A DNA stretch of 12,326 nt, from assembly GCA_022844585.1 (NCBI GenBank), contig JALHLM010000136.1:1-12326 (forward strand), written 5' to 3'. Source of the DNA: Pirellulales bacterium. GTDB taxonomy: Bacteria; Planctomycetota; Planctomycetia; Pirellulales; JALHLM01. Of this stretch, positions 1 through 5,988 are shown in pieces; within the stretch, counting starts at the first letter, position 1; every line of letters starts with the position of its first letter. The position numbers were made by a program, and so were the translations under genes. The notes beneath the pieces were generated by a model that was given only the letters and a program-made list of their open reading frames with translations, had not been told where the DNA came from and ran no database searches.

Positions 1-817
1 CCGGGCGCAGTTCGCAGACGATGCGTCGCGCGAACTGGCCGGCGATTTGTCGCACCGCGAAGCGGCGATATGGCGGCTTTTCTTCTTCCATGCCGATCCA
101 CATCGCTTCGTTTTCGACCGCGCTAGCCGGGTTGAGCGCGCTGATGAACTGCCCGGGGAAGTAACGCAGCGCCATGACGCGAGCCGCGGCCGGAGCGCGA
201 TTGACGTGGACGTTAAAGATCGACAGGAACAACCCGATGCGCACCGCGGGGCCGTCGATGTAGCCGTCGTATTCCAGACGCGTGATGTCGACTACCTTGC
301 CGTCGGCCGGTGAGACGAACAGCCCCGGCTCCTGGGGAATGACACGTGTCGGGTCGCGGAAGAACCAGACGATCAGCCCGCAAATTACGCCGGTGACCGG
401 CGCGATCCAGGAAAACGGCACGTAGGTCCGGCCATAGGTGCTGGCAGCGATGATCGTGGCGATGGCCAGCGGGTAGGCCATCAATTGAAGCTCGCACAAT
501 CCCCAGCGCGCGAACGGGATTCGTTCCCGCCACTGAAACGGATCGTCCGAGACCGGCCAGGAAGCGGTGCATTGATTGCGGAAGTACTTCAGATCGCGCG
601 GGTCGAGCACCTCGTGCGGGCAGCCGGCCGGATCCCCGTGGCGGAGTTTGGCCATCCGCGCGACGTACGCCTTGCGGAACGTCTTCAGGTACCAACGCCG
701 GACGTGGCCCCAGGCCAGTTCGATCTGATAGCAAACGCCGCCGCCGGGCTGCACGCTCGGAATGTTGGCGGGAAGCGGTTCCAACTCGGCGCGCTGGGAC
801 GAATTCGTGTGGTTCAT
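1..817 (-). CDS. psd: Phosphatidylserine decarboxylase, planctomycete form with N-terminal extension; 3' end outside window
   Basis: Predicted to decarboxylate phosphatidylserine to phosphatidylethanolamine at the inner membrane. The open frame reads from ATG at 817 off the left edge (272 residues visible). Two hydrophobic stretches lie at about 113-128 and 136-152, followed by the family landmarks FFRDP (152-156), SPADGKVVDI (169-178) and FNVHVNRAP (201-209), whose His is expected in the active site. The C-terminal Gly-Ser autocleavage site that makes the pyruvoyl group lies beyond the window. About 110 residues precede the first membrane segment, which is unusually long for the short bacterial/archaeal form; they are Trp/Arg-rich (WGHVRRWYLKTFRKAYVARM, about 36-55) with CPHEVLDPRDLKYFRNQC at 66-83. 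An in-frame TAA lies 7 codons upstream of the ATG. The gene follows mlaD by 157 bp on the same strand, so it may belong to the same lipid operon. Confidence 0.88.
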   Translation of the reverse strand, partial: MNHTNSSQRAELEPLPANIPSVQPGGGVCYQIELAWGHVRRWYLKTFRKAYVARMAKLRHGDPAGCPHEVLDPRDLKYFRNQCTASWPVSDDPFQWRERIPFARWGLCELQLMAYPLAIATIIAASTYGRTYVPFSWIAPVTGVICGLIVWFFRDPTRVIPQEPGLFVSPADGKVVDITRLEYDGYIDGPAVRIGLFLSIFNVHVNRAPAAARVMALRYFPGQFISALNPASAVENEAMWIGMEEEKPPYRRFAVRQIAGQFARRIVCELRP

Positions 818-892
818 CACGACAAGCGTACTGTTTTACTGCGGCAGCGCGGAGAGGGACGGCGCGGCATGGTATCTGTTGCTCCGCGCGTA

Positions 893-957
893 AAGCCCAG
901 GAAAGGCCCCAGTTGTCGTGGAGGATGGAGAGGTTATCTGAGGCCTTCCCTGGGCTT
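893..957 (-). terminator. Long-armed hairpin just after mlaD; possible terminator or 3' stabiliser
   Basis: The arms are 893-908 (aagcccaggaaaggcc) and 942-957 (ggccttccctgggctt). They pair over 16 positions with one mismatch and enclose a 33-base loop. The hairpin starts 18 bp after the mlaD stop and lies in the mlaD-psd gap. No U-tract follows it, so an intrinsic terminator is not certain; an RNA-stabilising or mobile palindrome is also possible. Nothing else is recognisable between 818 and 974. Confidence 0.5.
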
Positions 958-974
958 GGAGGAGCAAGACGCCG

Positions 975-2051
975 CTATTTGAACTTCGTCCCCGCCCCCG
1001 GCCGGACGGCGTCGCGGAGCACTCCGCCGGGATGCCTGGCCAGGCTGTCGGTGAACACCCGGATGTCACCCACCACCGGGCGCAGGTCCTTGGTGAGCTG
1101 GTTGATATTCAGGACGGTGTTGTTGAGGTTGTGATAAAGGTCCGGGTTGTTGAGCAGCTGCGCAACGGTCCCCTCGGAATCGTTCAGGCGATCCGTGAAG
1201 CGGCCGACCCCTTCCAACGCGTAGTTGAGCGTGGTCAGCGTGGTATCAACCTTTGACGCGATCTCTTCGCTGCGCTCGGCGAGCGGGGCGGTGATGTCCT
1301 CGACGTTCTTGAGCGTCCGGTTCGCCGAGCCGATCGCAACTTGCATTTCTTCGATCGTGGCGTGTGCGTCGGCCAGCAGCTTCGGCAGGTCGGCGGCCGC
1401 CTGCTTGATGTTCGCGCGGAGTTCCGGGTCGCCGGTGATCTCGTTGATGTTGTCCATCGACTTGTTCAGGTTGTCGAGCGTGCGCTCCGCCTTGTCGACG
1501 ATCCGCGAGAGTTGATCGTCTTCCGACGCCAGCACGCGATTGAGCCGCTGCGCCAGGCGGCTGATCTCCTGTCCGGCGAGCTCGACGCTCATCAGGGCGC
1601 GATTCACGGGGTCTTCGATTTCGCTCAGAATCGACGTGGGATCGACTTTATCCTCGCCGACCAGCAAGTCGCCGGGCTGAATCTCCTCGGCGGGCAAACC
1701 GAGATCATCGCGTTTGACGAACGAGATCGCCGCGTCGCCGCCGATCAGCGAGCTGCCGATGCGGGGGACTTCGTTTTTCATCAGCTTGCGGTCGGCGTCA
1801 ATCTCGGCCGTGACGAGCGCGCCGGCGTCTTCCTTCAACTCCACGTTGGTCACGCGGCCGATGGTGATCCCGCTTTTCTTGATCGGCGTATCGCGCACGA
1901 CGCCGCTGCCGTCCTGAAAGGTGATGAAGACGGTGTAGCGACGATGAAAAAAGGCCGGCAGCTCGCCAAACAGCAGCACGAGAATGCCCGTGATGCTGAA
2001 GGTGGCCAGCACCATCACGCCGACCCGAAACTGCATCGTGCGTTCGTCCAT
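975..2051 (-). CDS. mlaD: MlaD-type MCE-domain lipid transport protein
   Basis: Substrate-binding, membrane-anchored component of a Mla/MCE lipid ABC transporter, expected to form a ring between the inner membrane and the periplasm. The 358-residue protein has a short cytoplasmic N-terminus, one membrane segment (about 11-31) and an MCE domain (about 39-115, with FQDGSGVVRDTPIKKSGITI and an IGSSLIGGDAAISF strand). A long helical, coiled-coil-prone region (about 135-340) contains a late NNPDLYHNLNNTVLNINQL segment. It is longer than E. coli MlaD (about 180 residues) and closer in layout to the longer MCE proteins of other phyla. The ATG at 2051 has no purine-rich ribosome site; its leader is pyrimidine-rich because the complement carries GGAGTAAA repeats. 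A start at Met6 is an alternative. It sits last in the mlaE-mlaF-mlaD order. Confidence 0.9.
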   Translation of the reverse strand: MDERTMQFRVGVMVLATFSITGILVLLFGELPAFFHRRYTVFITFQDGSGVVRDTPIKKSGITIGRVTNVELKEDAGALVTAEIDADRKLMKNEVPRIGSSLIGGDAAISFVKRDDLGLPAEEIQPGDLLVGEDKVDPTSILSEIEDPVNRALMSVELAGQEISRLAQRLNRVLASEDDQLSRIVDKAERTLDNLNKSMDNINEITGDPELRANIKQAAADLPKLLADAHATIEEMQVAIGSANRTLKNVEDITAPLAERSEEIASKVDTTLTTLNYALEGVGRFTDRLNDSEGTVAQLLNNPDLYHNLNNTVLNINQLTKDLRPVVGDIRVFTDSLARHPGGVLRDAVRPGAGTKFK

Positions 2052-2064
2052 GGCGTCAGGGTGA

Positions 2065-2084
2065 GGAGTAAAGGAGTAAAGGAG
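2065..2084. repeat. Short tandem repeat GGAGTAAA in the mlaD leader
   Basis: Two and a half copies of the octamer ggagtaaa lie at 2065-2072, 2073-2080 and 2081-2084 (ggag). On the mlaD mRNA this is a CU-rich track ending about 14 bases before the start codon, in the place where a Shine-Dalgarno site would be expected. On the plus strand it resembles a strong ribosome site, but no credible gene follows. Confidence 0.6.
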
Positions 2085-2106
2085 GACCGATATGGACGGC
2101 GAAATT

Positions 2107-2305
2107 GTAGGTCAGGCACCGCGGTTGGAATTGAGGGCGCTGCTCAAGTTTCAAATTTCATCACGTCCCAAATCCATGCAAGGAATGTGCCTGACATGGA
2201 CGCGCCGTCGGTTCTGTCAGGCACGCCTCTACGCAACCATTTGGGGTGTCATCGTGTTTGAATTATTTTCAACCTCTGTTGCTTCGGCGGCGGTGCCTGA
2301 CCTAC
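2107..2305. repeat. 199-bp GTAG-bounded double-palindrome element, copy 1 (mlaF-mlaD gap)
   Basis: The ends are perfect inverted repeats: gtaggtcaggcaccgc at 2107-2122 and its complement at 2290-2305. An inner inverted pair, gtgcctgac (2187-2195) and gtcaggcac (2216-2224), repeats the core of the ends. The core therefore occurs four times in alternating orientation, which lets the element fold as two side-by-side hairpins or one central hairpin on an outer stem. No coding capacity is seen. It lies 3 bp after the mlaF stop. Copies with the same layout are at 3157-3355 and 10098-10293. This looks like a non-autonomous MITE or BIME-like element; the enzyme that moves it is not identified. Confidence 0.85.
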
Positions 2306-2308
2306 GAG

Positions 2309-3145
2309 TTATCCCCGTCGCTCGCCCAATTCTTGTAGGCGTTCGCCGGCTTCGCCGCGGACGAATTGCGTGACTCGGGGGTCCGGATGATTGTCCAGTT
2401 CTTCCGGCGTGCCGTCGAAGATGATCTGCGGTTCGCCGCGCTCCAGTCGCGCCAGCGGATAGAACATCACGACGCGGTCGGCGACTTTCCGGGCGGAATG
2501 CATGTCGTGGGTAACGACGATTCCGGTGACGCCCGTGCGCTTGCGCGTGCGGAGGATCAGTTCGTTGATGACGTCGCTCATGATCGGGTCGAGTCCCGTG
2601 GTCGGCTCGTCGTAGAGCACGACTTCGGGATTCATCGCCAGCGCCCGGGCCAGGCCGACGCGTTTGCGCATCCCGCCGGAGAGTTCGGCTGGCTTCTTGC
2701 CGAGCACGCTTTCCGTGAGGCCAACTTCGAGCAAGCGGTCGCGGACAATGTCGTCGATTTCGCGGGCGTTCACGCCATCGTTCTGCCGCAACGGGAAGGC
2801 GATGTTTTGGGCAATGGTCAGACTGTCAAACAGTGCCGCCATCTGGAACACGTAGCCGAACCGCAGCCGTTGTTCGGTAAGTTGCTTGTCGTTCAGCTTG
2901 GTCAGGTCGCGACCGTCGAAGATCACCTCGCCGCTCGTGGGACGTACCAGGCCGATCAACGTCTTCAAGAACACCGTCTTCCCGCAACCGCTCTCGCCGA
3001 TGATCGCCAGCGTCTGCCCGCGGGGGATCTCCAGGTCGATATTGCGCAGCACCGCATTGCCGTCAAACACGACGGACACGTCGCGGGCCGCAATCAGCGG
3101 CTCGCCCGTCTCCGGCAGCGGTGATGGTTTGCGCGTTTTGACCAT
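2309..3145 (-). CDS. mlaF: MlaF-type ABC transporter ATP-binding protein
   Basis: ATPase that powers the MCE lipid transporter together with the MlaE permease. The 278-residue protein has Walker A GESGCGKT (50-57), Q-loop Gln101, the signature LSGGM (155-159), Walker B VVLYDEP (175-181), a D-loop TGLDP, and the switch His213 in VVTHDM. The FQMAALFDSLTI segment is typical of the Mla/Ttg2A branch. The open frame extends to 3274, but that extra N-terminus is encoded by the palindromic element at 3157-3355, so the ATG at 3145 (MVKTRKPSP) is the likelier start. No good Shine-Dalgarno site is visible: only 11 bases separate the ATG from the element. The stop (TAA at 2311-2309) is equally close to the next copy. 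Confidence 0.92.
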   Translation of the reverse strand: MVKTRKPSPLPETGEPLIAARDVSVVFDGNAVLRNIDLEIPRGQTLAIIGESGCGKTVFLKTLIGLVRPTSGEVIFDGRDLTKLNDKQLTEQRLRFGYVFQMAALFDSLTIAQNIAFPLRQNDGVNAREIDDIVRDRLLEVGLTESVLGKKPAELSGGMRKRVGLARALAMNPEVVLYDEPTTGLDPIMSDVINELILRTRKRTGVTGIVVTHDMHSARKVADRVVMFYPLARLERGEPQIIFDGTPEELDNHPDPRVTQFVRGEAGERLQELGERRG

Positions 3146-3156
3146 AAGTGTATTTC

Positions 3157-3355
3157 GTAGGTCAGGCACCGCAGTTGATGTCCAAACCGTCGGCGAAATG
3201 AAAATCTCTTTGGCGTCCAACGATTTTGCAAGATTTGTGCCTGACAAGGACGCGCCGTCGATTCCGTCAGGCACGTCTCTATCAGACCGTTTGGGACGTA
3301 GCGGCGGTTGGCTGTTTTTCGATCTCCGTTGCTTCGGCGGCGGTGCCTGACCTAC
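3157..3355. repeat. 199-bp GTAG-bounded double-palindrome element, copy 2 (mlaE-mlaF gap)
   Basis: It has the same length and layout as copy 1: terminal inverted repeats 3157-3172 and 3340-3355 (19 bp if flanking bases 3154-3358 are counted), and inner pair gtgcctgac at 3237-3245 and gtcaggcac at 3266-3274. The inner sites sit at the same offsets (80 and 109) as in copy 1. The centre keeps the same orientation (cgtcgattccgtcaggcac), while the sequence between the repeats is more diverged. It begins 10 bp after the mlaE stop and ends 11 bp before the mlaF start, filling the gap between two genes expected to be co-transcribed. Confidence 0.85.
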
Positions 3356-3365
3356 GAATTGTTCC

Positions 3366-4247
3366 TCAAATAATCCTTGGCCCCTCCGGCCAGAGGTAGA
3401 AGTAGAAGGCGTCGAGCAGGATGCCCAGCATCAGGTCGATGATCAAGATTACGACGAACGAGGCGACGAACGAATTGGTGGCGGCGCGGCCGACGCCTTC
3501 GGCGCCGGGATCGCAATGGAAGCCGCGATGACAACTGATGACGGAGATCGCGGCGCCGAAGAACAGGCTCTTGAAGACGCCGCTGAATAAGTCGAACAGA
3601 CTCACGAACCGCTGGGAGTGGTCCCAGTAGTGGTGCGAATCGATGTGCAGGATCACCACGCTGTAAAACCAGCCGCCGGCCACGCCCATGAAGTCGGCCA
3701 TGATGGTCAGCGTCGGAATCAAGAACAGGCAGCTCAGAAACCGCGGGACCACGAGATAATGAATGGGGTTCGCCCCCATGCTGGCCAGGGCGTCGATCTG
3801 CTCGGTGACCTTCATCGTGCCCAATTCGGCGGCCATCGCGCTGCCGACGCGTCCGGCCAGCATCGTGGCGGCCAACACCGGCCCCAACTCGCGCACCAGC
3901 GACATATTGATCACCGCACCAAGTCGCGTCTCCAAACTGAGTACGCGGAACTGCGCGTAACTTTGCACGGCCAGCACCATGCCGATGAACGTCCCGGTCA
4001 AGGCGACGACTGGCAAGCTGAGGACGCCGATCTGATAAAAATTCGGGATCAACGTCTCGCGGCGCGGCAGCCGGGTGAACAGCCAGGACAAGGTGCTGAA
4101 ACCAAACAGCGCCAGCCCGCCGAGGGCGACCATCCAACCGTTGAACTGCCGCCACATATCAAGCGCCGCGCGCCCTACGCCGGAGAACAAGGCGCGCACC
4201 AGCCCGTTCCGCGGCGCGGCAACAGTGGGGAGCCTTCCGGTGGCCAT
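3366..4247 (-). CDS. mlaE: MlaE-type ABC transporter permease
   Basis: Integral membrane permease of the MCE lipid transporter, expected to move phospholipids across or out of the inner membrane with MlaF and MlaD. The 293-residue protein carries the family core SLVRELGPVLAATMLAGRVG (116-135), followed by AELGTMKVTEQIDALASMGA (140-159). Membrane segments lie at about 40-58, 74-96, 168-200, 222-238 and 260-284. The C-terminal GAEGVGRAATNSFVAS region is typical of the family. The first 35 residues form a non-hydrophobic, amphipathic stretch, as usual in MlaE. The ATG at 4247 has a clear ribosome site (GGAGG, 8 bases upstream). It is the first gene of the minus-strand lipid operon. Confidence 0.93.
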   Translation of the reverse strand: MATGRLPTVAAPRNGLVRALFSGVGRAALDMWRQFNGWMVALGGLALFGFSTLSWLFTRLPRRETLIPNFYQIGVLSLPVVALTGTFIGMVLAVQSYAQFRVLSLETRLGAVINMSLVRELGPVLAATMLAGRVGSAMAAELGTMKVTEQIDALASMGANPIHYLVVPRFLSCLFLIPTLTIMADFMGVAGGWFYSVVILHIDSHHYWDHSQRFVSLFDLFSGVFKSLFFGAAISVISCHRGFHCDPGAEGVGRAATNSFVASFVVILIIDLMLGILLDAFYFYLWPEGPRII

Positions 4248-4438
4248 GCAATGAGCCTCCGCTCAACAAGCGCGCCGCCCGTCGGCGCGCAATGGGGCGC
4301 ATAGACTATCGGTTGGGAAAGATTTAGGCGTGAGCAAAGTCTGCGGGTTGGGTGGATTTTGCGGAGGCGATTAGTTCAGGGAAGGCAATCGAATCGCCCC
4401 GGGCTGCGCATCTTCGCCATATTCGCGTGCAATCGAAT
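4248..4438. promoter_or_regulatory. mlaE leader and divergent intergenic region
   Basis: This non-coding stretch must hold the mlaE promoter. A small GC-rich hairpin (gcgcgcc 4270-4276, ggcgcgc 4284-4290, 7-base loop) lies in the mlaE leader about 10 bases upstream of its GGAGG. I see no convincing -35/-10 pair on either strand. The plus-strand frame open here belongs to an unlikely upstream extension of the nuclease gene. Confidence 0.4.
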
Positions 4439-4542
4439 ACACTAGCCCGACGCGCAAGCGAGGGGGAGTTGACGCTGGCAATGAGTAAACGTCGTACTCA
4501 AATCGACGTCCTCTCCCCCTCGCTTGCGCGTCGGGCTAGTGT
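4439..4542. repeat. 104-bp REP-like palindromic element, left copy
   Basis: A perfect 30-bp inverted repeat (4439-4468 against 4513-4542) encloses a 44-bp centre. Each arm can fold as a REP-like hairpin by itself: CTAG (4442-4445), stem CCC, bulge GA, stem CGC, loop GCAA, stem GCG, bulge A, stem GGG (to 4464). Two such units face each other, the layout of a BIME. The reverse complement of 5853-5956 matches the element end to end without gaps, with about 8 mismatches in the centre. In the plus frame the arm translates as SLARRAS, which explains the odd N-terminus of the longer open frame here. Confidence 0.88.
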
Positions 4543-4609
4543 CGAATTTCTGCTAGCTGCGCCTCGCATACGCTTGCGACCGGCCACGCACTGGACTAAC
4601 GTGCGATTC

Positions 4610-5338
4610 ATGGACAAGGAATTGATTCTAAGCGAGATCCGGCGTACCACCCAAGAAAATGGCGGCAAACCACTGGGCCACCGTGCTTTCGCGTCGCAAA
4701 CTGGGATTCAGCAATCGGATTGGGGACGTTACTGGCCACGCTTTGGCGACGTCGTTCAAGCTGCTGGATTCGCACCGAACGAAATGACGCGGGCATATGA
4801 CCGAGACTTCCTATATTCGAAAATCGTCGAACTGACTCGCGAATTGGGGCACTTGCCCGTCGTCGCTGGGATTCGAATCAAAGCACAAAATGACAAGACA
4901 TTTCCAAGCGAAAAAACTCTGAGGCGGTTGGGTCCGAAGCACGAAGTTGTCGATGACCTCATTAAGTATTGCGAGAAGTTCGAAGGACACACTGACATCC
5001 TTGCAATGTGCGACGCATGGCGTTCTGTGCGCCGACCAACGCGATCGGTGAGCCTGCATGATTCTGCGGTCGCCCCAGCTTCCTTTGGTTTCGTCTATTT
5101 GATGAAATCAGGACGATTCTACAAGATCGGCCATACGGTCAGCGTCGGTCAACGGCATCGTCAATTGGCGATTCAACTCCCAGAGCGGCTTGCACTCGTA
5201 CACGAGATCAGAACCGACGATCCGCTGGGCATCGAGGCCTATTGGCATAATCGGTTTGCTTCGCGACGTCAGAATGGAGAATGGTTTGCGCTCACGTCGG
5301 ACGACGTGAGGGCTTTTAAGCGCCGCAAGTTTATGTAG
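4610..5338 (+). CDS. GIY-YIG (T5orf172/MUG113-like) protein with homing-endonuclease-associated repeats
   Basis: The 242-residue protein has a likely DNA-binding N-terminal half. It contains one clear and one diverged copy of the homing-endonuclease-associated repeat (residues 6-55, LSEIRRTTQENGGKPLGH through RFGDVVQAAGF, and about 68-120, LYSKIVELTRELGHLP). The C-terminal domain (159-242) is GIY-YIG-like: FVYLM (161-165), FYKIG (170-174), an arginine-rich helix, TDDPLGIEAYWHNRFASRR (202-220) with Glu209, NGEWF (222-226) and a C-terminal FKRRKFM. The family is presumed to cut or bind DNA; its target is unknown. A longer frame opens at GTG 4352 but reads through the REP-like element, so ATG 4610 is preferred. 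It has no clear ribosome site; GTG 4601 is an alternative. The stop is 8 bp before the transposase start, suggesting co-transcription. Confidence 0.8.
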   Translation: MDKELILSEIRRTTQENGGKPLGHRAFASQTGIQQSDWGRYWPRFGDVVQAAGFAPNEMTRAYDRDFLYSKIVELTRELGHLPVVAGIRIKAQNDKTFPSEKTLRRLGPKHEVVDDLIKYCEKFEGHTDILAMCDAWRSVRRPTRSVSLHDSAVAPASFGFVYLMKSGRFYKIGHTVSVGQRHRQLAIQLPERLALVHEIRTDDPLGIEAYWHNRFASRRQNGEWFALTSDDVRAFKRRKFM

Positions 5339-5346
5339 GTGATTCA

Positions 5347-5838
5347 GTGTCACGGCCAAACGAACCAGTTCGTCCCGAACCGCTCGCATATCTATTAACA
5401 TGGACGACATACGGTACGTGGCTTCCCGGCGATGGTCGCGGTTGGACGCGACGCGGCGATGGAATACAGCCGTGGGATAAGGCGCTTCACGATGCCGCCG
5501 AGCAAGTGATGTCGGCGGACGCTTGCATACTCGACCCGGAACAGAGAGTCATCGTCGATACGACCATAGCCGTTCACTGCGGGATTCGTCGTTGGACGCT
5601 TTTCGCCGTAAATTGCCGAACGAATCATGTCCACGTCGTCGTCGCTGGGAACGCGCCGCCGAAGCTGATGTGCGAGCAGTTCAAGTCCTGGTGTACGCGA
5701 CGGTTGAAAGCGGCCGACGCAATTGGTAGGGCGAAGTGGTGGTCCGAACGCGCGAGCGGGCGATTTCTCACTGACGAGGTAAGTCTCGAAGCGGCGATTG
5801 CTTACGTGCGTGATGGCCAGGATCGGCCAAGGAAGTAA
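5347..5838 (+). CDS. IS200-like Y1/HUH transposase, REP-associated tyrosine transposase (RAYT) type
   Basis: The 163-residue protein belongs to the Y1_Tnp/IS200-like family, whose members nick single-stranded DNA next to hairpins using one tyrosine. It has the opening YLLTWTTYGTWLPGDGRGW (15-33), the metal-binding motif NHVHVVV (93-99, His94 and His96), and the end FLTDEVSLEAAIAYVRDGQD (140-159) with the probable catalytic Tyr153 and trailing Gln-Asp. Length is close to E. coli RAYT (165 residues) and all key residues are present, so it may be active. The start is GTG at 5347, 8 bp after the preceding stop, with a weak AGGTG just upstream. A REP-like element begins 14 bp after its stop. It is read as a domesticated RAYT rather than an IS, because REP-like pairs flank the unit and no tnpB is present. 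Confidence 0.87.
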   Translation: MSRPNEPVRPEPLAYLLTWTTYGTWLPGDGRGWTRRGDGIQPWDKALHDAAEQVMSADACILDPEQRVIVDTTIAVHCGIRRWTLFAVNCRTNHVHVVVAGNAPPKLMCEQFKSWCTRRLKAADAIGRAKWWSERASGRFLTDEVSLEAAIAYVRDGQDRPRK

Positions 5839-5852
5839 GGGGCCGTTCCGCT

Positions 5853-5956
5853 ACACTAGCCCGACGCGCAAGCGAGGGGGAAAGGGCGTTGAATTGAGTA
5901 CGACGTGTACTCATGGCCAACGCCAACTCCCCCTCGCTTGCGCGTCGGGCTAGTGT
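5853..5956. repeat. 104-bp REP-like palindromic element, right copy
   Basis: A perfect 29-bp inverted repeat (5853-5881 against 5928-5956) has the same CTAG plus CCC-GA-CGC-GCAA-GCG-A-GGG hairpin in each arm. The centre carries a further small palindrome, tgagtac gacgt gtactca (5895-5913). The element is the reverse complement of 4439-4542 over its full length, so the two copies bracket the genes in opposite orientation. It also separates the convergent transposase and DUF1501 genes and could act as a two-way terminator. Confidence 0.88.
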
Positions 5957-5988
5957 TTCGTCGAGCTTGTGTTGCGCGATGCGAACGC

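Larger units (their letters stand above)
4439..5956 (+). mobile_element. Putative REP/RAYT composite unit with GIY-YIG accessory gene
   Basis: The unit consists of two genes on the plus strand (nuclease-like gene, then IS200-like transposase) enclosed by inverted 104-bp REP-like elements. By eye the nuclease gene has lower GC and less biased codon use than the mla and DUF genes around it, consistent with acquisition. No target-site duplication is visible, as expected if a Y1/HUH enzyme moved it. That the unit moves as a whole is inference; the repeats may instead be substrates left by the transposase. Confidence 0.6.

Noticed and set aside
1341..2261. 306-codon plus-strand open frame across mlaD
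   Set aside because: It is antisense to a clear MlaD coding frame, has low-complexity Arg/His/Asp/Val-rich composition and no recognisable domain. It is a GC-rich shadow frame.
2092..2373. Plus-strand frame with a strong GGAGG ribosome-like site upstream
   Set aside because: The GGAGG comes from the tandem octamers, and the frame runs through the palindromic element into antisense mlaF. No family resemblance.
2107..3355. Regularly repeated sequences considered as a CRISPR array
   Set aside because: Copies are about 1 kb apart, palindromic at two scales and separated by genes; no short unit-spacer alternation and no cas genes.
3352..4155. 267-codon minus-strand frame overlapping mlaE
   Set aside because: It is an Arg/His-rich shadow in another frame of the same strand; the mlaE frame carries all family motifs to its end.
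4439..5956. Classical IS200/IS605 insertion sequence
   Set aside because: No tnpB is present, the transposase is RAYT-like in its motifs, and the flanks are inverted REP-like pairs instead of distinct left and right IS ends. Kept as a REP/RAYT unit.
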